Shown here one piece after another: positions 4,740 to 5,949 of a DNA stretch of 5,949 nucleotides. The stretch comes from Calditrichia bacterium (GTDB taxonomy: Bacteria; Calditrichota; Calditrichia; RBG-13-44-9; J042). The notes under the pieces were generated by a model. That model did not search any database, had not been told where the DNA came from, and saw only the letters and a list, made by a program, of their open reading frames with translations. The translations under genes and the position numbers were made by a program. Numbering within the stretch: position 1 is the stretch's first letter; every line of letters starts with the position of its first letter. The stretch lies in the NCBI GenBank assembly GCA_030430345.1, contig JAUIFT010000204.1:1-5949 (forward strand), in the 5' to 3' direction.

Positions 4740-5949
4740 TTATTTTCCCCAGAAGTAAAAAATAAGGCTGGAAACAAACAAAGCTATCCACATGAGGGGA
4801 TGGGCATCCTGCACAAAGGCAAGCACGCCGGCTATTACCATGGCCCCGGCCATAATGCTGCTTTTTATCCCGGCGAGGGGATTTTCCCCGCTGCCTTCGG
4901 TCAGAAATTGCTCCAACGACCGCGATCCATCCGAAACCAGCTTGGGCATTTGCACCAATGTATCGACCAACTCCGGCATGCCGCGAATAATTTGCTCGAT
5001 AAGGTTTTTGGGATGATAGCGACGTAAATAGATATTTTGCATATGCTTGCGGGAGAGTTCCGGTATATCCAAATGTGGTGCGAGATATTGCCCAACGCCT
5101 TCGAAGGTTACTAATGCCTTAACCATCAAGGTCATTTCTACTGGAAAAAAGATACGGAATTCGCCACCGATGGAAAGAGAATGAAGTATCAATTCCGCCA
5201 GGCTGAACGTGCCGTGGGAAGACATTATTAGATAGCGGCGAAAGAGTTCGCTAACGGCCCGTTTAAAGCCGGGAACGTCACTTTTACTGGTTACTTTCGC
5301 CATCGAGAGGAGATGTTTGGAAACACCTTCAATATCGCCATTCACCAGCGAGTAGAAATAATAAAACATATGCTTCTTTACTTTTTCTTCAAAGCGGCCG
5401 ACCATCCCGACGTCGATAAAAGCAATCCTTGCTCCCGGTAATATAATCAAATTCCCCGCATGGAGGTCGGCATGGAAGAAGCCGTCTTCATAAAGCATTT
5501 TTATAATCGTTTCTACCCCGACATCGATCACCTGTTGCTGTTCAGCATCGCTCAATTCAAATATTTGCGGGGTATTCGGCTTAAATCCGTCAAAAAATTC
5601 CATGCAAAGCACATCGGTGGAACTGAGCTCGCGATAAATTTTCGGGAAGGCAACATTGGGATAATCCTGAAAGTTTGAAGCAAAAATTTCCGCATGATCC
5701 GCTTCGTAGGTTAAATCGATTTCCTTGCGGGTATAGCGGCAAAATTCTTCGATGATCACCTTTGGCTGATAGCGCGAGAGGATCATTTCCAGGAAGCCGC
5801 CGAGAATTTGCAGCAATTTCAGGTCGGACAAAATCGTATCACGAATTCCCGGCTTAATCACTTTGACAACCACCGGTTTACCATGATAGCTGGTGGCGCG
5901 ATGGGTCTGCCCGATGGAAGCAGAGCCCAGCGGCTTTTTCTTGATCGAC
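4740..5949 (-). CDS. AarF/UbiB/ABC1-family kinase-like protein, 5' end missing
   Basis: The frame is open to the right edge (402 codons seen), so the gene starts outside the window. A GTG at 5873-5871 is an internal Val codon, because family sequence continues upstream of it. The first visible residues include the alanine-rich-loop signature in the form PLGSASIGQTHRA, followed by VVVKVIKPG, which holds the nucleotide-binding Lys. The catalytic block HADLHAGN (5474-5451) and the metal-binding DVG (5414-5406, the DFG equivalent) are intact. The C-terminus carries two closely spaced hydrophobic segments, one with MAGAMVIAGVLAFV and one with LMWIALFVSSLIFYFW, the membrane hairpin usual for bacterial members. 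Family proteins are atypical kinases or ATPases that support isoprenoid quinone synthesis or lipid handling at the inner membrane. No quinone-pathway gene is visible, so ubiB itself cannot be claimed over another AarF-type paralogue. The fasciclin gene follows after 91 bp. Confidence 0.95.
   Translation of the reverse strand, partial: SIKKKPLGSASIGQTHRATSYHGKPVVVKVIKPGIRDTILSDLKLLQILGGFLEMILSRYQPKVIIEEFCRYTRKEIDLTYEADHAEIFASNFQDYPNVAFPKIYRELSSTDVLCMEFFDGFKPNTPQIFELSDAEQQQVIDVGVETIIKMLYEDGFFHADLHAGNLIILPGARIAFIDVGMVGRFEEKVKKHMFYYFYSLVNGDIEGVSKHLLSMAKVTSKSDVPGFKRAVSELFRRYLIMSSHGTFSLAELILHSLSIGGEFRIFFPVEMTLMVKALVTFEGVGQYLAPHLDIPELSRKHMQNIYLRRYHPKNLIEQIIRGMPELVDTLVQMPKLVSDGSRSLEQFLTEGSGENPLAGIKSSIMAGAMVIAGVLAFVQDAHPLMWIALFVSSLIFYFWGK

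Noticed and set aside
4689..5027. A 112-codon plus-strand open frame
   Set aside because: It is antisense to the C-terminal part of the UbiB-like gene, with no recognisable domain or good ribosome-binding site.
5871..5873. GTG as the start codon of the UbiB-like gene
   Set aside because: The family's alanine-rich loop (PLGSASIGQTHRA) lies in frame upstream of it, so the codon is internal and the gene continues past the window edge.

Overview
The window comes from a Gram-negative-type bacterium. Two proteins have lipoprotein signal peptides, one gene encodes an AarF/UbiB-family kinase, and there are two soluble signal-transduction proteins. Base composition looks moderate (estimated by eye, not counted). 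I cannot place the organism firmly. The gene mix (receiver-first hybrid kinase, GAF-PP2C phosphatase, single-domain fasciclin lipoprotein) would fit Calditrichota or another FCB-type phylum, but this is a guess. No mobile-element genes, CRISPR array, tRNA or rRNA were seen.

Layout. Bases 1-47 may hold the last codons of a plus-strand gene that lies mostly outside the window, followed by a possible terminator. A minus-strand gene (208-870) encodes an unrecognised lipoprotein. The 301-bp divergent spacer (871-1171) contains an imperfect inverted repeat of about 115 bp built from 7/14-nt periodic units. Two plus-strand signalling genes follow: a receiver-histidine kinase hybrid (1172-2404) and a GAF-PP2C (RsbU-type) phosphatase (2592-3923). 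They are separated by a 187-bp spacer and followed by a strong intrinsic terminator (3978-4018). The right third is on the minus strand: a UbiB/ABC1 kinase-like gene running off the right edge (4740-5949), then a fasciclin-domain lipoprotein gene (4079-4648). The lipoprotein gene converges on the phosphatase gene.

How the genes may work together. The two plus-strand genes probably belong to one signalling module. The receiver-kinase has no membrane segment and so relays or integrates a phosphorylation signal. The phosphatase has all the acidic metal-binding residues of SpoIIE/RsbU enzymes and would act on a phosphorylated STAS-type anti-sigma antagonist, but no STAS protein, anti-sigma kinase or sigma factor is encoded here. 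A 10-bp sequence (TTCATGAGAA) occurs once upstream of each of the two genes and could reflect shared control. The UbiB-like and fasciclin genes are probably unrelated to this module. No clearly new system is visible. The most unexplained items are the repeat at 951-1066, the orphan aromatic-rich lipoprotein, and the kinase/phosphatase pairing with its shared upstream motif.
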